Shown here in pieces: positions 47,262 through 57,154 of a stretch of DNA of 64,000 nt (its first letter is position 1; every line of letters begins with the position of its first letter). The notes beneath the pieces were generated by a model. The model searched no databases and was not told the origin of the DNA. It saw only the letters and a list, made by a program, of their open reading frames with translations. The stretch covers positions 186,001-250,000 of the forward strand of contig NZ_JACVXD010000003.1 in assembly GCF_014596975.1 (NCBI RefSeq), given 5' to 3'. The translations under genes and the position numbers were made by a program. Source of the stretch: Aestuariibaculum marinum (GTDB lineage Bacteria; Bacteroidota; Bacteroidia; Flavobacteriales; Flavobacteriaceae).

Positions 47262-47969
47262 TTAATCTTGAAGGGCAAAAACTTGTTTAAGTAAAGTGGT
47301 TGTTCTCGAAGAGATGTCGGTACGAATTTCTTTTTCTTCAACTGCAATCATTGTGTATACACCTTCAAGAGCTTCACTGGTTACATAATCGGTTAAATCT
47401 GGATTAACATTATTCGTAAAAGGAATACTATTGTATTTGTTAATTAGATTGGTCCAGATTTTATCGGCACCTACTTTGGTAAACGAACTATTAATTACTG
47501 GGTGAAATTTGTCGTATAAAGCCGTTTGTGTTTTTCCTGTTAAGTATTGGGTGGCAGCATCATCGTTACCTAATAAAATGTTTTTAGCATCGGTAAACGT
47601 GATTTGCTTAACAGCATCCACGAAAATAGGGGTGGCTTCTTTTACAGCATCTTCGGCAGCACGATTTAAAGCTTTTAAGCCTTCGTCTGCTAAACTTCCT
47701 AAGCCAATACTTCTAAGACTTTTATCAACCTGTTGTAATTCTTCCGGAAGTAAGATCTTAACTAAATCGTTTTTATAAAACCCATCAGTTTGGGTTAGCT
47801 TCGATACTTGTTTCTCTATTCCTAAATTTAAGGCTTCTCTTAATCCTGCGGCTATCTGGTCGTTTCCTATAGTTGTTCCTGTTTGTGGAATCTGATTAAT
47901 AACTTGTTGTAGGTCGCCACAGGCAGTTAATGCGAAAACCATTAATACTGCGAATATCTTTTTAATCAT
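47262..47969 (-). CDS. DUF4197 family lipoprotein
   Basis: A 235-residue lipoprotein: a signal with lipobox ALTAC, then a single DUF4197 domain (LREALNLGIEKQVSKL, LPEELQQVDKSLRSIG, NLLGNDDAATQYL-like segments). It is mainly alpha-helical and probably periplasmic or outer-membrane anchored. The family is common in Proteobacteria and Bacteroidota and has no known function. It has its own terminator. Confidence 0.85.
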   Translation of the reverse strand: MIKKIFAVLMVFALTACGDLQQVINQIPQTGTTIGNDQIAAGLREALNLGIEKQVSKLTQTDGFYKNDLVKILLPEELQQVDKSLRSIGLGSLADEGLKALNRAAEDAVKEATPIFVDAVKQITFTDAKNILLGNDDAATQYLTGKTQTALYDKFHPVINSSFTKVGADKIWTNLINKYNSIPFTNNVNPDLTDYVTSEALEGVYTMIAVEEKEIRTDISSRTTTLLKQVFALQD

Positions 47970-48046
47970 ATTTGGGTGTTTTATATCTTAAGCAAATATA
48001 GGTTTTAAGATTTACAATTATAGTCGTAGGTATCATTTCAATTATA

Positions 48047-48901
48047 TCAAGAGAATATTACCGTTTTGTTATTATAAACCATAACTTTTCTATCGGCGTG
48101 TAATTTTATAGCATTAGCCAATACAATTTTCTCCAAATCACGTCCTTTTGCAATTAAATCTGGAATAGAATGGGCATGAGTTACACGAGTTACATCCTGT
48201 TCTATAATTGGTCCGGCGTCCAATTCTTCGGTAACGTAATGACTAGTGGCTCCAATAATTTTCACACCACGCTTAAATGCAGAATGATAGGGTTTGGCGC
48301 CAATAAAAGCCGGTAAAAAGGAATGGTGAATATTAATGATTTTATTTGGGTATTTATCGATAAGCGATTTAGGTATAATTTGCATATAACGCGCTAAAAC
48401 TATAAAGTTAATATCGTGTTCTTCAAGAATGGCTAATTGCTTATTGGCGGCTTCTTCTTTATTGTCTTTCGTTACCGGAATGTGATGAAACGGAATTTTA
48501 AAACTATCGGCAATGGGTTTTAAATCCTTATGATTGCTTATGATAAAAGGAATTTCAAGATTAAGTTCACCCGAATTATAACGCCCTAATAAATCGTAAA
48601 GACAGTGATCGTATTTAGAAATGAATAAAGCCATTTTTGGTTTACTTTCCGAGGAGTAAATTCGCCATTTCATTTTAAAAACATCGGCCATTTCTTTTTT
48701 AAACGAGGCTTTAAGGTTTTCTGTAGAAAAAGTATCGTTAATAAATTCACTTTCCAGTCGCATGAAAAATTCATTTTGTTCACGATCTACAAACTGATCG
48801 ATATAAACAATATTTCCTTCGTTATTGGCGATAAAATTGGTTACTGAAGCAATAATATTCGGGCGGTCTTTACAGTGTATAAGTATGGTAATTTTATTCA
48901 T
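48047..48901 (-). CDS. purU: Formyltetrahydrofolate deformylase
   Basis: A 284-residue enzyme that hydrolyses 10-formyl-THF to formate and THF. An N-terminal ACT domain (about 1-80, with HCKDRPNIIASVTNFIA) is followed by the formyltransferase fold with LARYMQIIP, NIHHSFLPAFIGAKPY and TSHYVTEELDAGPII, which include the catalytic Asn, His and Asp. I chose the ATG at 48899-48901 (MNKITILIH); two earlier in-frame ATGs (48905-48907 and 48938-48940) add residues not typical of the family. It is divergent from icmF. Confidence 0.93.
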   Translation of the reverse strand: MNKITILIHCKDRPNIIASVTNFIANNEGNIVYIDQFVDREQNEFFMRLESEFINDTFSTENLKASFKKEMADVFKMKWRIYSSESKPKMALFISKYDHCLYDLLGRYNSGELNLEIPFIISNHKDLKPIADSFKIPFHHIPVTKDNKEEAANKQLAILEEHDINFIVLARYMQIIPKSLIDKYPNKIINIHHSFLPAFIGAKPYHSAFKRGVKIIGATSHYVTEELDAGPIIEQDVTRVTHAHSIPDLIAKGRDLEKIVLANAIKLHADRKVMVYNNKTVIFS

Positions 48902-48988
48902 AATCATATATAAGTCTCTCAAAATTAATCTAAAAATCACTTAAGAAGAAAGTGAGAATATGAAATTTAGATAATCGCTTGTAAATAG

Positions 48989-49017
48989 TTGAATTTTTTG
49001 AATATTTCGTAAATTTG
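48989..49017 (+). promoter_or_regulatory. icmF promoter
   Basis: TTG (48989-48991), an 18-bp spacer and TAAATTTG (49010-49017) form a near-ideal Bacteroidota promoter. The leader is about 30 nt. Confidence 0.65.
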
Positions 49018-49055
49018 ACGCATATATAATAGTTTTATTTAATTATACTGAAAAG

Positions 49056-52000
49056 ATGCGTACAGCTCCTTATAAACCAAAACATAAAGTTAGAATTGTT
49101 ACAGCGGCCTCGTTATTCGATGGTCATGATGCTGCGATAAATATCATGCGCCGAATTATTCAATCTACCGGTGTTGAAGTCATTCATCTTGGACACGACA
49201 GAAGTGTTGAAGAGGTTGTAAATACAGCCATTCAGGAAGATGCCAATGCTATTGCGATGACGTCTTATCAAGGCGGGCATAACGAATATTTTAAGTACAT
49301 GTACGATTTGTTAAAGGAAAAAGGCGCGTCACACATCAAGATTTTTGGTGGCGGAGGTGGTGTAATCCTTCCTGAGGAAATCAAAGAACTGATGGATTAT
49401 GGGATTACTCGTATTTATTCGCCGGATGATGGAAGGGAACTTGGGCTGCAAGGTATGATTAACGATTTAGTCGAACAATCCGATTTTGCGGTTGGCGATT
49501 CGCTAAATGGAGAAGTGAATGATTTGGAAGCAAAAAATCCAAAATCGATTGCTCGTGTAATCTCGTCGGCTGAAAATTTTCCGGAAGTAGCCAAAGAGAC
49601 TTTAGAAATTATACATGGTAAAAATAAAACCTGTAATACACCGGTTTTAGGAATTACAGGAACAGGAGGAGCAGGAAAATCCTCTTTGGTTGATGAGTTA
49701 GTTCGTCGTTTTTTAATCGATTTTCCAGAGAAAACCATTGGAATTATTTCTGTCGATCCTTCAAAACGTAAAACAGGAGGTGCACTTTTAGGCGATCGTA
49801 TTCGTATGAATGCCATTAATAATTCCAGAGTGTATATGCGTAGTTTGGCAACGCGCCAATCGAATCTTGCTTTATCGCAGCATGTGAATGAAGCGATTGA
49901 AGTGCTAAAGGCAGCCAATTACGATTTAATAGTTTTAGAAACTTCTGGTATTGGGCAATCCGACACCGAAATTATCGAGCACAGTAATGTGTCTTTATAT
50001 GTCATGACTCCTGAATTTGGTGCTGCTACACAATTAGAGAAAATCGATATGCTTGATTTCGCCGATTTAGTGGCGATAAATAAGTTTGATAAGCGTGGCG
50101 CTTTAGATGCCTTGCGCGATGTGAAAAAACAATACATGCGTAATCATGAATTATGGGAAGTGAATCAGGATGACTTGCCAGTATTTGGAACCATTGCTTC
50201 ACAGTTTAACGATCCGGGTATGAATTCACTCTACAAAGCGGTGATGGATAAGATTGCTGAAAAATCCGGAGTCGATTTACAGTCTACGTTCGAAATTTCG
50301 AAAGAAATGAGTGAAAAGGTTTTTGTCATTCCACCAAGCCGAACACGTTATTTGTCGGAAATTGCAGAAACCAATCGCTCTTATGATAAAAAGGTTGTTG
50401 AACAGGTTGAAGTGGCTCAAAGGTTATACGGAATCTATAAAACGATTGAATCGGTAGTCGGAGAAGTTCCTGAGTTAGATAAGTCTGGAATTGATAATGA
50501 AGCGTTAACAATCACTGAAGATAATTCAGCTTTTGTAAAGTTATTGATAGCGGAATTCGACCGTGTAAAAATGAACCTTGATCCTTATAACTGGGAAGTC
50601 ATTACTGGGTGGAGTGAGAAAGTTGACAAGTATAAAAATCCGATTTATTCGTTTAAAGTTCGTGATAAGGAAATTAAGATTGAAACACATACTGAATCCT
50701 TATCGCATACGCAAATACCAAAAGTGGCTTTGCCAAAGTATCAGGCTTGGGGAGATATTCTTCGTTGGACTTTACAAGAAAATGTACCGGGAGAATTTCC
50801 GTATACCTCAGGGTTGTATCCGTTTAAACGTACAGGGGAAGACCCAACACGCATGTTTGCCGGAGAAGGTGGGCCAGAGCGTACAAACCGCCGTTTTCAT
50901 TATGTGAGTTTAGGTATGCCAGCCAAGCGTTTATCTACGGCTTTTGATAGTGTAACCTTGTATGGTAACGACCCGGATTACCGTCCGGATATTTATGGGA
51001 AAATAGGGAATGCAGGGGTGAGTATCTGTTGTTTAGATGATGCTAAAAAGCTGTATTCCGGATTTAATCTTGCTGATGCCATGACTTCAGTGAGTATGAC
51101 GATTAATGGCCCTGCACCTATGTTACTGGGCTTCTTTATGAATGCAGCTATCGATCAGCAATGTGAATTATATATTAAGGAGCAAGGTCTTGAAAAAGAG
51201 GTAGAAGACAAAATTGAAGCGATTTATAAAGAAAAAGGTGTCGAGCGTCCTAAATATAATGGTGAATTGCCTGAAGGTAACGACGGTTTAGGGTTAATGC
51301 TGCTGGGTGTTACCGGAGATCAAGTGTTGCCAGGAGCCGTTTATAATGAGATTAAAACTAAAACCATTGCTCAGGTTAGAGGAACGGTACAGGCAGATAT
51401 TTTAAAAGAAGATCAAGCGCAAAATACCTGTATATTTTCAACGGAATTTGCGTTAAGATTAATGGGAGACGTTCAGGAGTATTTTATTGAAAATAACGTG
51501 CGTAATTTTTATTCGGTATCTATTTCTGGATATCATATTGCGGAAGCCGGAGCAAATCCTATTACACAGTTAGCGTTGACCTTATCTAACGGATTTACTT
51601 ACGTAGAATACTATTTGTCCAGGGGTATGGATATTAATAAGTTTGGGCCAAATTTATCATTTTTCTTTTCTAATGGTATCGATCCAGAATATGCGGTTAT
51701 AGGTCGCGTGGCTCGAAGAATCTGGGCTAAAGCTTTAAAACAAAAGTATGGTGCTAATCCGCGAGCGCAAATGTTGAAATACCACATTCAAACTTCAGGT
51801 AGAAGTTTACATGCTCAGGAAATCGATTTTAACGATATCCGTACTACGCTTCAGGCGTTATATGCTATTTATGATAACTGCAACTCGTTACACACAAATG
51901 CTTACGATGAAGCCATTACTACGCCAACTGAAGAATCTGTGCGTCGTGCTATGGCCATTCAATTAATAATTAATAAAGAGTTAGGTTTAGCAAGAAATGA

Positions 52001-52478
52001 AAACCCTATTCAAGGCTCATTCATAATAGAAGAATTAACCGATTTAGTGGAAGAAGCTGTATTGGCAGAATTCGATCGCATTACGGAACGTGGCGGTGTT
52101 TTAGGGGCTATGGAAACCATGTATCAGCGTAGTAAAATTCAAGAAGAAAGCTTGTATTACGAGACGTTGAAACATAATGGTGAATTCCCGATTATTGGTG
52201 TGAATACTTTCTTGAGTAGTAAAGGATCGCCAACAATTCAACCAAAAGAAGTGATTCGCGCTACCGAAGATGAAAAGCAATTCCAGATAAAAACATTGGA
52301 GAATCTTCATAAAACATATGAAGGTCGTATAGAAAGCATTTTATCTGAAGTGCAGGAAGCAGCTATTCAAAACCAAAATGTATTTGAAGTATTAATGGAA
52401 GCTACTAAAGTATGTTCTTTGGGGCAAATTACAGAAGCTTTATTTGAAGTAGGAGGGCAGTATCGTAGAAATATGTAA
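49056..52478 (+). CDS. icmF: Fused isobutyryl-CoA mutase (IcmF)
   Basis: A 1140-residue single-chain B12 mutase. The B12-binding domain is first ([12 protein letters not shown] at about 22-33), followed by a MeaB-like G-protein chaperone (Walker [10 protein letters not shown] near residue 200, then [12 protein letters not shown]), then the TIM-barrel mutase from about residue 560. Substrate-specificity residues match isobutyryl-CoA rather than methylmalonyl-CoA mutase: Phe in [11 protein letters not shown] and Gln in the [10 protein letters not shown] segment. It interconverts isobutyryl-CoA and n-butyryl-CoA, and some relatives also accept pivalyl-CoA. It is cytosolic and adenosylcobalamin-dependent. 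It has its own promoter and terminator. Confidence 0.95.
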   Translation: MRTAPYKPKHKVRIVTAASLFDGHDAAINIMRRIIQSTGVEVIHLGHDRSVEEVVNTAIQEDANAIAMTSYQGGHNEYFKYMYDLLKEKGASHIKIFGGGGGVILPEEIKELMDYGITRIYSPDDGRELGLQGMINDLVEQSDFAVGDSLNGEVNDLEAKNPKSIARVISSAENFPEVAKETLEIIHGKNKTCNTPVLGITGTGGAGKSSLVDELVRRFLIDFPEKTIGIISVDPSKRKTGGALLGDRIRMNAINNSRVYMRSLATRQSNLALSQHVNEAIEVLKAANYDLIVLETSGIGQSDTEIIEHSNVSLYVMTPEFGAATQLEKIDMLDFADLVAINKFDKRGALDALRDVKKQYMRNHELWEVNQDDLPVFGTIASQFNDPGMNSLYKAVMDKIAEKSGVDLQSTFEISKEMSEKVFVIPPSRTRYLSEIAETNRSYDKKVVEQVEVAQRLYGIYKTIESVVGEVPELDKSGIDNEALTITEDNSAFVKLLIAEFDRVKMNLDPYNWEVITGWSEKVDKYKNPIYSFKVRDKEIKIETHTESLSHTQIPKVALPKYQAWGDILRWTLQENVPGEFPYTSGLYPFKRTGEDPTRMFAGEGGPERTNRRFHYVSLGMPAKRLSTAFDSVTLYGNDPDYRPDIYGKIGNAGVSICCLDDAKKLYSGFNLADAMTSVSMTINGPAPMLLGFFMNAAIDQQCELYIKEQGLEKEVEDKIEAIYKEKGVERPKYNGELPEGNDGLGLMLLGVTGDQVLPGAVYNEIKTKTIAQVRGTVQADILKEDQAQNTCIFSTEFALRLMGDVQEYFIENNVRNFYSVSISGYHIAEAGANPITQLALTLSNGFTYVEYYLSRGMDINKFGPNLSFFFSNGIDPEYAVIGRVARRIWAKALKQKYGANPRAQMLKYHIQTSGRSLHAQEIDFNDIRTTLQALYAIYDNCNSLHTNAYDEAITTPTEESVRRAMAIQLIINKELGLARNENPIQGSFIIEELTDLVEEAVLAEFDRITERGGVLGAMETMYQRSKIQEESLYYETLKHNGEFPIIGVNTFLSSKGSPTIQPKEVIRATEDEKQFQIKTLENLHKTYEGRIESILSEVQEAAIQNQNVFEVLMEATKVCSLGQITEALFEVGGQYRRNM

Positions 52479-52504
52479 ACGCTAGTTTTTTCCTAATAGA
52501 TTAT

Positions 52505-52538
52505 GAAATCCTGAACCTGAGTTCGGGATTTTTTTATG
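52505..52538 (+). terminator. icmF terminator
   Basis: An imperfect stem AAATCCTGAAC with GTTCGGGATTT (G-U pairs allowed) and a short loop, followed by a run of T, 27 nt after the stop. Confidence 0.75.
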
Positions 52539-52708
52539 CTATATAGTTGAGAAATAGGTGTGTAGTTTATCGTGATTTTTTGTAAAATGTTGCAAATTAA
52601 AGATTTAAATGAACTGATTAACTAGAAATTTATGTTTCAGTGTGTTTCTTAGGTATCTTAAATGTTCTCTAAAAGTCAATAATATGTTCAATTTAAAAAT
52701 ACATTATT

Positions 52709-52840
52709 ATGGAAGCAACTTTAAATTACAATTTTAACAGAAGGTCTGAGAATCACATCGACTGGTTATTAAACGTTATTAAATCGGAGAAATACTATGA
52801 AATTGATAGTTACATAGTTAAGTTAGATAAAGCAAGTTAA
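52709..52840 (+). CDS. Small ORF of 43 residues in accessory DNA
   Basis: ATG at 52709-52711 and stop at 52838-52840. The peptide begins MEATLNYNFNRRSENHIDWL and is rich in Asn, Tyr and charged residues, with no signal. A strong plus-strand terminator lies downstream at 52982-53030, so something on this strand is transcribed here. The remaining space (52841-52981) has stops in all frames. Real coding status is uncertain; the RNA itself may be the product. Confidence 0.35.
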   Translation: MEATLNYNFNRRSENHIDWLLNVIKSEKYYEIDSYIVKLDKAS

Positions 52841-52981
52841 ATTTATTTAATACCGGAGATTTATACGTAGAACATTACTTTTATTTTTAACGGGCTAATA
52901 TTCAAAAGACTTAGAATCTTAGGAATAAGTTATAGCTAAAAAAGACGAACTTTTAAAGCGGTTTAAATAACTGTTTAGAAG

Positions 52982-53030
52982 GCAGAATTAATCTTAGCAA
53001 GTGTTGCTAGTATTAATTCTGCTTTTTTAT
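52982..53030 (+). terminator. Strong orphan plus-strand terminator
   Basis: An 11-bp outer stem GCAGAATTAAT (52982-52992) with ATTAATTCTGC (53012-53022) encloses an inner stem TAGCAA (52995-53000) with TTGCTA (53004-53009) and a GTG loop. Runs of T follow. No annotated plus-strand gene ends within 450 bp other than the 43-residue ORF, so it may end an unannotated transcript. Confidence 0.75.
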
Positions 53031-53082
53031 TTTTTATGAATTGGGATGTTATTAGAAAGAAAAGAGAAAATGACACCTTGGG

Positions 53083-53478
53083 TTATAATGTTAATAACCA
53101 AGTACGCTGTAATTGTTTGAATTTTTTCAATTCACTACGTAAAATAGGTAAAAAGTCTTTACCGTTGCTGTTCGATTTTTCTAAACGATACGAATTTCTG
53201 TATAACTTGTTTGTTAAGCGTTTTAAGGCAGCAATATGTTTGTGTCTTTTTTCGGTGTAACGTTCTAATTCTACATTAGCAATTTCTGGAGCTAATGAGA
53301 TAGATTGCTGAACAATATCCCCTGAAAAATAGATGTTACTATCTTCAGAACCATCTGGTTTAAGGTCTGATAAATCGTGGTTTAAGTACGATGAAATGCT
53401 TTGTGATAGTGCGAAAATTTCTATCGCTTTTTTATAAATCGGTAATTCCGATAGGTTTTGTGGGGTATTGCGTGACAT
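53083..53478 (-). CDS. Probable four-helix-bundle protein of unknown function
   Basis: A 131-residue cytosolic protein that is almost fully helical. The opening (LPIYKKAIEIFALSQSISSYL) and the pattern of long amphipathic helices recall the four-helix-bundle family of S23/Avd-like proteins, but similarity is loose. It is divergent from the Lrp-type regulator with 124 bp between them. Function unknown. Confidence 0.65.
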   Translation of the reverse strand: MSRNTPQNLSELPIYKKAIEIFALSQSISSYLNHDLSDLKPDGSEDSNIYFSGDIVQQSISLAPEIANVELERYTEKRHKHIAALKRLTNKLYRNSYRLEKSNSNGKDFLPILRSELKKFKQLQRTWLLTL

Positions 53479-53602
53479 AATCTTTTTCTCTTTAGCGTTT
53501 TTATCAAAATTACAGACAAGTGTTCATATTCTTCTTTAAGATTTAAAGTAAAATTGTATATTTACTTTAATATTTAATTTTTTAACGTAATTTATCTTTT
53601 GA

Positions 53603-54046
53603 ATGGTTTTAGATGCGCTTAACTGGAAGATTTTGAAGTGTTTACAGCAGAATGCAAGACTCTCAAATGCCGAAATAGGACGACAAGTTGGGATAAGTTC
53701 GCCTGCAGTTTCCGAACGTATTAAGAAAATGGAAGATGCTGGAATTATTTTAGGATATAAAACTGTAGTTTCACCCTTAGATATGGGATATCAATTAAAA
53801 GCAATAATTACTTTGCGCGCTTTTATAGGTAAGTTAAAACCTTTTTTAGAAAAGGTAAAAACTTATGATGAGGTTTTGAATTGTTACCGAATTACAGGAA
53901 ACGAAAACATTGTTATGGAAGTCGTGCTTAAAAATCAAAAGCATCTAGAAATGTTTATCGATCAGTTGATTATTTATGGGGAAACAAAAACGCAAATTGT
54001 ATTGTCTCACGTCACAAGATTTAAAGAAATAAAACCGTTAAAGTAG
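53603..54046 (+). CDS. Lrp/AsnC family transcriptional regulator
   Basis: A 147-residue regulator: an N-terminal helix-turn-helix (NWKILKCLQQNARLSNAEIG, then SSPAVSERIKKMEDAGII) and a C-terminal RAM ligand-binding domain (about 65-140). These proteins usually respond to amino acids and regulate their metabolism. The domain order and length are standard. Its target is not evident; it is divergent from the four-helix-bundle gene. Confidence 0.92.
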   Translation: MVLDALNWKILKCLQQNARLSNAEIGRQVGISSPAVSERIKKMEDAGIILGYKTVVSPLDMGYQLKAIITLRAFIGKLKPFLEKVKTYDEVLNCYRITGNENIVMEVVLKNQKHLEMFIDQLIIYGETKTQIVLSHVTRFKEIKPLK

Positions 54047-54259
54047 AGTAAGGAATCCTCTACAGACGCTAGATTGCATTAGGTTGTTAAGGGTTGAATT
54101 ATTCGTAATAATACACTCTTGTGGTTATTCTGTTTTGCTTCTTACTTTTGCTGCCACGATCCTTATGCTCTTACTGGCGGGGTAAATCATGAGTTTTTCT
54201 CAAGATCTTTATTATTAAAATTTATTGTTTTAATCAAAGAGAATGATTTATAGAAATAA

Positions 54260-55276
54260 TTAAGCGTATTTATTTTTTTCATATATATGGAGAGTACCAT
54301 CTATATCATGAACAAACATTTTATCTTCATGAAAGGCAATGCTATTGATATCATAAACACCTATAGGGTGTATCCAAACCCTTTTCCCAGTATTTGGATC
54401 AATGGCTCCAACGCAGTGTAGCCCCCCTTCCAACCTAACCGCATGAAATACCAAGCCCTCATGATAAACCGGGTGGTTCATAATGGCAAAATGCGGCTTG
54501 TTTTTATGTTCCTCATATTCCATACGTTGAAAGTTAATAACCTCCAGAGTGTCTAAATTTATTTCTATAAAGTGAAAGCCATAGCAACTATAAGCCCTAT
54601 TTTTATGGATGGACAAGGCCATAAAACCCCATGGTAATTTTTGTTGGGAAATAATTCCCCCCGTTAGAATATCAATCTTAAAAACATATAGTTGGGTTAG
54701 CACTGCAATGGTGTCTTTATAGTTATAAACTTCTCTAATTTCTCCAGTTTCTATTGATCCATCTATTTCCTGGTATTCTGCAATTTTAGAGAAATCTTTC
54801 TGCCATAAAAGGGAGAATTCTGTTTTGTTATATACAAACAATTGACCTGAATATATACGTACAATGTAATCTTGAATCAATTCAATTAACCCTTCAATTT
54901 TTTTTTCTCTGTATATTGTTTTCACTTTACCTTTTAGTAAGTCAAATTTGATAAACCCTAACCTTTTGTTGTTTCCATAAAAGTATCTATCATCACAATT
55001 TTTTTTAAAAATTATTAGAGGGTGTTCTAATACATAATTCAAAGAAAAATCAGTTATTTTTCTTGAAATTGTTTTTTCATTGTATACAGTGTATATTACA
55101 TCGTTTCCTTTTAGTATAAAATTATTTATTTTGTCTTCAAAAGAATCCCATACAGTATTAAACTGGCTATCATACTCAACAAGTTTAAGATACTTTTCTT
55201 TTTTCTTTAACCCCATAATTTTATCACGATAAAATTCAGGAACTCCTCCATTTAATTTTAATACCTCTTTATACAT
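54260..55276 (-). CDS. PQQ-like beta-propeller protein of unknown function
   Basis: A 338-residue protein made of repeating four-stranded units, with a PQQ/pyrrolo-quinoline-type blade pattern near the end (GAIDPNTGKRVWIHPIG). No signal peptide or membrane segment is seen, so it would be cytosolic. Its ATG overlaps the stop of the 68-residue gene by one base (TAATG), so translation is coupled. Codon use is AT-rich like the flanking accessory DNA. It could be the distal part of a toxin, immunity or polymorphic-type pair, but nothing in the sequence proves that. Confidence 0.6.
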   Translation of the reverse strand: MYKEVLKLNGGVPEFYRDKIMGLKKKEKYLKLVEYDSQFNTVWDSFEDKINNFILKGNDVIYTVYNEKTISRKITDFSLNYVLEHPLIIFKKNCDDRYFYGNNKRLGFIKFDLLKGKVKTIYREKKIEGLIELIQDYIVRIYSGQLFVYNKTEFSLLWQKDFSKIAEYQEIDGSIETGEIREVYNYKDTIAVLTQLYVFKIDILTGGIISQQKLPWGFMALSIHKNRAYSCYGFHFIEINLDTLEVINFQRMEYEEHKNKPHFAIMNHPVYHEGLVFHAVRLEGGLHCVGAIDPNTGKRVWIHPIGVYDINSIAFHEDKMFVHDIDGTLHIYEKNKYA

Positions 55277-55482
55277 TATTCTACAATTTCAAAAATTTTA
55301 TTAAATATTATGTCATTGGATAAGGCGTCTATCAAATCGTCTGCATCCTCAATTGTTCTTCCAAAGGTTTTAGTTAGCCTTTCAGAAATAATAGGGTTAT
55401 TAATAAACAAGTTTTCCAACCCTCGCTGCCGCACGATTGTATCGTGTGGTTTTGTTTTATAACTTTTAACCATAGTACTCAA
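55276..55482 (-). CDS. Small chimeric ORF partly encoded by a REP element
   Basis: A 68-residue ORF. Its first 20 or so residues are translated from the left REP-like element (55421-55452), giving the KPHDTIVRQRG stretch. The remaining 45 are acidic and helical and end at the overlap with the propeller gene. The 5' end overlaps the transposase pseudogene by 17 nt. It may be the tail of an older gene whose beginning was displaced by the REP/transposase insertion. Confidence 0.45.
   Translation of the reverse strand: MSTMVKSYKTKPHDTIVRQRGLENLFINNPIISERLTKTFGRTIEDADDLIDALSNDIIFNKIFEIVE
55421..55452 (-). repeat. Left REP-like inverted element
   Basis: It contains the perfect palindrome CACGATTGTATCGTG (55432-55446). 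Its reverse complement matches the element at 56053-56085 with one mismatch over a 22-nt core. The two copies are inverted and flank the REP-associated transposase pseudogene. Confidence 0.7.
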
Positions 55483-56035
55483 ATATCAAAATATTTTTAA
55501 TCAAACCTTCTTCTCCTGCATAATCAGTAGTACTACTATATACATAATCTTCAGCTTTGTAAACTAAACCAGCCTTAACAGGGTTATTGTGTATATAATC
55601 TATCTTTTCTTTGATAACCTTATTGCTTCGTAACTTTTTACTATATGGGGTTATTATTATGTCGCCAGAACAGATAATCCTTGACGTTTGATGATTGGTT
55701 TGATACATTTTAAATTTTTCCAATAAAAATTCTTTTCGACTTTCTTTATAGTTTTCTTGTATGGCTTTTACGATGGTTTTACTCGTAAACCTTTTAAAAT
55801 CCCCTAATAATAGTTCAGGCTTCACGACCTTAATACTCCTAAAAATTAAGTGCATATGGTTACTCATAATACACCAAGCTATAATTTACATCTCCTTGTT
55901 GGCTTGGCAAAATGATAGACTGTCTAAAATTATATCTTTGTATTGATTTCTAGTATAAACATCAAACCATGCAACAACAGCAAAGCTTACAAAGTATAGC
56001 CCTTCTGGATTATGGAATTTATAGTTTCTACTCAT
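55466..56035 (-). pseudogene. REP-associated tyrosine transposase (Y1_Tnp/RAYT), decayed
   Basis: Reading the minus strand from the ATG at 56033-56035, the frame begins MSRNYKFHNPEGLYF, a standard RAYT start, and runs 49 codons to an in-frame TAA at 55886-55888. It then continues in the same frame with AWCIMSNHMHLIFRS, including the HUH-type HMH. Further on, the expected FWRH-NNNPI block is found only in another frame (about 55643-55676), which implies a one-base deletion near 55680 and a compensating indel near 55632-55645. The frame then resumes with IDYIHNNPVKAGLV. The gene therefore has a premature stop and two frameshifts and should be inactive. An ATG at 55865-55867 could express only a scrambled remnant. 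Confidence 0.82.
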
Positions 56036-56052
56036 TTTATCTTTAAATCTTG

Positions 56053-56085
56053 GACCACAAGATACAATCGTGCGGTAACTCGGCA
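56053..56085 (+). repeat. Right REP-like inverted element
   Basis: It carries GATACAATCGTGCGG (56061-56075) with flanks that match the reverse complement of the left element at 55421-55452. The hairpin here is imperfect by one base. It lies 18 nt upstream of the transposase start codon. Confidence 0.7.
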
Positions 56086-56118
56086 GATGGCTTATGTTGT
56101 AAATCCATTTTCCTGATT

Positions 56119-57087
56119 TTAATTTAAACTTTCAATATGTTCGGCGATAAGCTTGGCGTGAATCCTGGAGTTTTCAATAAACCATTTATGGGTTTCATTG
56201 CCGCCACATATCACACCGGCTAAATATAAACCTTCAATATTCGATTCCATGGTTTCGGGATTGTAGCTCGGAATGTTTCTTCCGTCTTCTGATAATTCTA
56301 TTTGACTTTGTTTTAAAAAATCGAAATCAGGAACATAACCTGTAAGCGCAACCACATAGTCATTTTCTAAAGTAAGATTGCCTTTAGGGGTTTTAATTTC
56401 TACGCTTTCTTCATTGATTTTGGTAATTTCAGAATTGAAATATGCTTTTATGCTACCTTCATTAATACGGTTAATAATGTCTGGACGCACCCAGTATTTT
56501 ACACGTTCGCCAATGGTTTCACCACGCACCACCATAGTTACCTCCCCGCCTTTACGCCAAATTTCTAAAGCCGCATCAACCGATGAGTTACTGGCTCCAA
56601 CAACAATGACTTTTTGTAGTGAATAGTTATGCGCTTCTTTATAATAGTGCGTGACTTTAGGCAAATCTTCTCCAGGCACACCAATAAGTTTCGGGATGTC
56701 GTAAAACCCAGTGGAGATAATTACTTTTTTTGCTAAATACTCAGTTTTAGAAGAAGACACTTTAAAAATATCTTCCATCTTTTCAATATGCTTTACGGTT
56801 TCATACAAGTGAATATTTAGTTTGTTTGAAGTCACTACACGTCGATAATATTCTAAAGCTTCATCTCGATTTGGTTTTGGGTTATTACTAATAAACGGAA
56901 TTTCGTCAATCTCTAATTTTTCAGATGTTGAAAAGAAGGTCATGTTTTTAGGGTAATTGAAAAGGGAGTTGGTTAACGCTCCCTTTTCAACCACTACATA
57001 ATTCCAGTTTCGTTTTTTACATTCCAAGGCACAGTTAATACCAATTGGGCCTGCACCAATAATTAAAACATCTAATATATTTTTCAT
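56119..57087 (-). CDS. YpdA-like FAD-dependent thiol disulfide reductase
   Basis: A 322-residue two-dinucleotide-binding-domain flavoprotein. The FAD site is at the start (LIIGAGPIGINCALE) and the NADPH site in the middle (VVVGASNSSVDAALEI), with an ISTGFYD segment and a C-terminal GVICGGNETHKWFIENSR. There is no CxxC, as in the YpdA family, which is proposed to reduce bacillithiol disulfide. The gene follows the MFS gene by 67 nt on the same strand and likely shares its attenuated leader. Cytosolic. Confidence 0.85.
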   Translation of the reverse strand: MKNILDVLIIGAGPIGINCALECKKRNWNYVVVEKGALTNSLFNYPKNMTFFSTSEKLEIDEIPFISNNPKPNRDEALEYYRRVVTSNKLNIHLYETVKHIEKMEDIFKVSSSKTEYLAKKVIISTGFYDIPKLIGVPGEDLPKVTHYYKEAHNYSLQKVIVVGASNSSVDAALEIWRKGGEVTMVVRGETIGERVKYWVRPDIINRINEGSIKAYFNSEITKINEESVEIKTPKGNLTLENDYVVALTGYVPDFDFLKQSQIELSEDGRNIPSYNPETMESNIEGLYLAGVICGGNETHKWFIENSRIHAKLIAEHIESLN

Positions 57088-57154
57088 TTAAATTTTTATG
57101 TCGTTAACCTGCTGTTATTTATTAAAATTATTAGGTCTTTATTTTTGCTTCAAC

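Noticed and set aside
49415..49918. 167-codon minus-strand ORF inside icmF
   Set aside because: icmF motifs are unbroken on the plus strand here, so this frame is a codon-bias shadow.
55466..56035. Active insertion sequence
   Set aside because: The transposase has a stop codon and two frameshifts, and the flanks are REP-like hairpins, not IS terminal repeats with target-site duplications.
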